Source of the DNA: Oceanicella sp. SM1341
Lineage (GTDB): Bacteria; Pseudomonadota; Alphaproteobacteria; Rhodobacterales; Rhodobacteraceae
Direction of reading: 5' to 3'
Assembly (NCBI RefSeq): GCF_003448965.1
Contig: NZ_QRGC01000005.1
Span: 147,129-211,128, forward strand
Length of the DNA: 64,000 nucleotides
A program made the translations under genes and the position numbers. A model generated the notes under the pieces. The model was given only the letters and a program-made list of their open reading frames with translations. It searched no databases and was not told where the DNA came from. Positions 62,615 through 64,000 of the stretch are shown one piece after another (position 1 is the first letter of the stretch; the number at the start of each line of letters is the position of its first letter).

Positions 62615-62962
62615 CTACCCCGCCCCACCGAGCACCGCGGCCACCTTCGCCCGCAGCACATCCTCGGAGGCGCCGAGCCTCTTCACCGCATCCGGCACCG
62701 AGCGCTTCACGTAATTGACCGCCGTCTCGATCTGCGCGGCATCCGGCAGCGCGCCGGTGGCGGGCAGCGTCACGCCGGCCCGGCGAAGCGCCAGGCGCAC
62801 GCCGGTCATGATGGCGGCATCAAGGGCGGCGCGGTGCTTTGCCTCGATGTCGAGGCCGAGGCGCTGCTTTGCGACGAGGGCGAGCCAGGCGACCAGCACC
62901 GAGGCGAGCGTGCCGGCGAGCTCGAGCGCCACGGGCGCGAGGGCGTTGAGGATGGTGTGCAT
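62615..62962 (-). CDS. Holin-like phage membrane protein
   Basis: This 115-residue protein has one strong N-terminal hydrophobic helix (about 10-32) and a helical, charged C-terminal part (AALDAAIMTGVRLALRRAG, ETAVNYVKRSVPDAVKRLG). The layout matches the LL-H holin superfamily and its relatives in alphaproteobacterial phages. It lies 1 nt after the endolysin stop. A holin role is inferred from position and topology. Confidence 0.7.
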   Translation of the reverse strand: MHTILNALAPVALELAGTLASVLVAWLALVAKQRLGLDIEAKHRAALDAAIMTGVRLALRRAGVTLPATGALPDAAQIETAVNYVKRSVPDAVKRLGASEDVLRAKVAAVLGGAG

Positions 62963-62963
62963 G

Positions 62964-63608
62964 TCAGGCTCCTGTCAGCCAGGTGAGGATACGGGCGAAG
63001 AGGGACGGCCGGGGCGCGGGCGGCTCCGGCTCGGGGTCAGGGTCAGGCTCGGCCGGCTCGGGCTCCACCAGCGCCAGGAACTCGGGCACGGGCATCACGC
63101 GCAGCACGCCCTGCAGGCGACCGGAGGTGTCCGCCCGCCAGATCGGCACCGGCTTCTCGGGATAGGTGCCGGCACGGAACAGCTCCCGCTCGGCATCGCG
63201 GCGCGGGATGATCTCGGGCGGCTTGTGCCAGTTGTCGAAGGCGAGGGCCGCGCCGCGGCGGTCGCCGGCGTTGAGCAGCTCCACCAGCCGCGCGCGGGTG
63301 ATGCCGCCGGTGTTGAAGTCGAACGAGATGAGGGCGTCGAACTCGTGCTGCGAAAGGGGCACGGCGACCGCCGCCAGCACGCGCGCCTCGCAGAGGGCGA
63401 GATCGGCGCGGAAGATCTCCACCGCCTGGGCGATGGCCGCGTCTAGATCGGCCGGCATGCCGGTGGGCATCGCGCCGGGGTCCGGCCCCCCTGCCCCGGC
63501 GGTGTGGCCGATGCCGAAGGTCCAGGTGCCTTTCGTGTCGCGGTAGGGAGCGGGCACAAGGCCCTCGTGCGCGGCCAGGGCGGCCACGCCTTTTGGGGAT
63601 GTTCTCAT
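62964..63608 (-). CDS. Phage GH24 lysozyme (endolysin)
   Basis: This 214-residue muramidase of glycoside hydrolase family 24 has its catalytic triad region in AAHEGLVPAPYRDTKGTWTF plus GIGHT: Glu in HEG, Asp in YRDT and Thr in GHT. The family block FNTGGITRARLVELLNAGD is also present. A Pro/Glu/Asp-rich linker and a short hydrophobic C-terminus (SLFARILTWLTGA) follow, perhaps for membrane association. There is no N-terminal signal, so it depends on a holin. The start at 63608 has GGAG upstream. Confidence 0.9.
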   Translation of the reverse strand: MRTSPKGVAALAAHEGLVPAPYRDTKGTWTFGIGHTAGAGGPDPGAMPTGMPADLDAAIAQAVEIFRADLALCEARVLAAVAVPLSQHEFDALISFDFNTGGITRARLVELLNAGDRRGAALAFDNWHKPPEIIPRRDAERELFRAGTYPEKPVPIWRADTSGRLQGVLRVMPVPEFLALVEPEPAEPDPDPEPEPPAPRPSLFARILTWLTGA

Positions 63609-63655
63609 GGGGGATCTCCGGGGGAGCGATGGGCGCGGCAGTTGCGGCGCCGGGC

Positions 63656-63919
63656 CTACCGACCGCGGGCCTCGATGCTGGCCTTGAGCTCGCCGATGGC
63701 GGCGAGGATGTTGTCGAGCTTCTGGCGATCGCCGGCGGCGGTGATCTCGGCGATGCGCATGCGGTCGGCGAGCTGCTCGACGCGGCGGGTGCGCTCGGCG
63801 CCGGCATCCTCCACCGCACCGATGCGCGCCTGCATGGTGGCGTAGGTCGCCGTCACCACCACGATCATCGTGCCGATGGAGATCAGGTTGCCGACGCTCA
63901 CGGTGCGGTCGAGGCGCAT
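63656..63919 (-). CDS. Membrane-anchored coiled-coil phage protein
   Basis: This 87-residue protein has one membrane helix (about 8-28) and then a heptad-rich coiled coil (30-85) pointing into the periplasm or cytoplasm. Its location just upstream of the endolysin suggests an i-spanin or tail-lysis accessory, but no family is recognised. An in-frame ATG at 63961 would add 14 residues. Confidence 0.65.
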   Translation of the reverse strand: MRLDRTVSVGNLISIGTMIVVVTATYATMQARIGAVEDAGAERTRRVEQLADRMRIAEITAAGDRQKLDNILAAIGELKASIEARGR

Positions 63920-63971
63920 GGGTTTTTCCCTCTCGCGCGGGGGGCCGGGGGATTGTGTCATGCCCGCCCCC

Positions 63972-64000
63972 TCAGATCGCGATGCCGAAGCGCCCCAGCC
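63972..64000 (-). CDS. C-terminal end of a phage gene (partial)
   Basis: The last codons before the TGA (complement of 63972-63974) read LGRFGIAI, in the frame compatible with the downstream spacing. Most of the gene lies beyond the right edge. Position suggests a tail or host-specificity protein, but too little is visible to say. Confidence 0.4.

Overview
The window reads as chromosomal DNA of a GC-rich alphaproteobacterium, most likely of the Rhodobacterales/Rhodobacteraceae. The reasons are the block hisD - UPF0262 - low-molecular-weight phosphatase - DUF2948 - murA, a TIGR02300-type acidic protein, a ScfR/RamB-type regulator beside acs, a GTA-like holin/endolysin gene, and very high third-position GC. 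I cannot name the genus.

Layout. 1-6.8 kb is a phosphonate (C-P lyase) locus: phnG/phnH run leftward, and phnF and phnC-phnD-phnE-phnE-acyltransferase run rightward. The first phnE is broken by an apparent 10-nt deletion. 6.8-13.3 kb is mixed housekeeping: IclR regulator, DUF1330, nadD, ettA, a catalytically dead M48-like protein, a gene with an in-frame stop, tRNA-Leu, a glyoxalase, and a DUF2799 lipoprotein with a shifted poly-G tract. 13.4-22 kb is a leftward operon of a HAAT-type ABC transporter ending in acs, divergent from a ScfR-like regulator. 22.6-26 kb is a response regulator, a small membrane protein and a symporter-histidine kinase. Then follow miaA, a fused holin-endolysin, pobA/pobR, an aminotransferase, purB, a desaturase, a Rieske oxygenase, and a PaoABC-type molybdenum hydroxylase with a divergent TetR regulator. 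43-52.3 kb is core genome: MFS transporter, tRNA-Ala, phaZ, a YgjP-type peptidase, the his/mur block and tRNA-Thr.

From tRNA-Thr (52.3 kb) onward the composition changes: more AT, more varied codons, different gene content. 54.07-60.92 kb is a compact leftward six-gene operon whose products match the DNA phosphorothioation (Dnd) machinery: DndC, a 67-residue protein, DndD, a protein that looks like DndE fused to a HerA/FtsK-type ATPase, a small four-helix membrane protein, and a DGQHR (DndB-like) protein. A membrane-anchored methyltransferase converges on it. No dndA and no dndFGH restriction genes are present. Upstream of dndC lies about 0.6 kb of hairpins and tandem repeats. A strong terminator at 61.57 kb then marks the end of a leftward prophage lysis module (adenine methyltransferase, holin, GH24 endolysin, membrane coiled-coil protein) that runs off the right edge.

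The modification island therefore sits between a tRNA gene and the end of a prophage, a typical cargo position. The variant Dnd-like operon, with its DndE-ATPase fusion and membrane partners, is the best candidate for an under-described system here. Other points of interest are the phnE deletion, the holin-endolysin fusion, degenerate tandem copies of a zinc-finger-like tail after the ScfR gene, and a TetR operator lying exactly in a promoter spacer.
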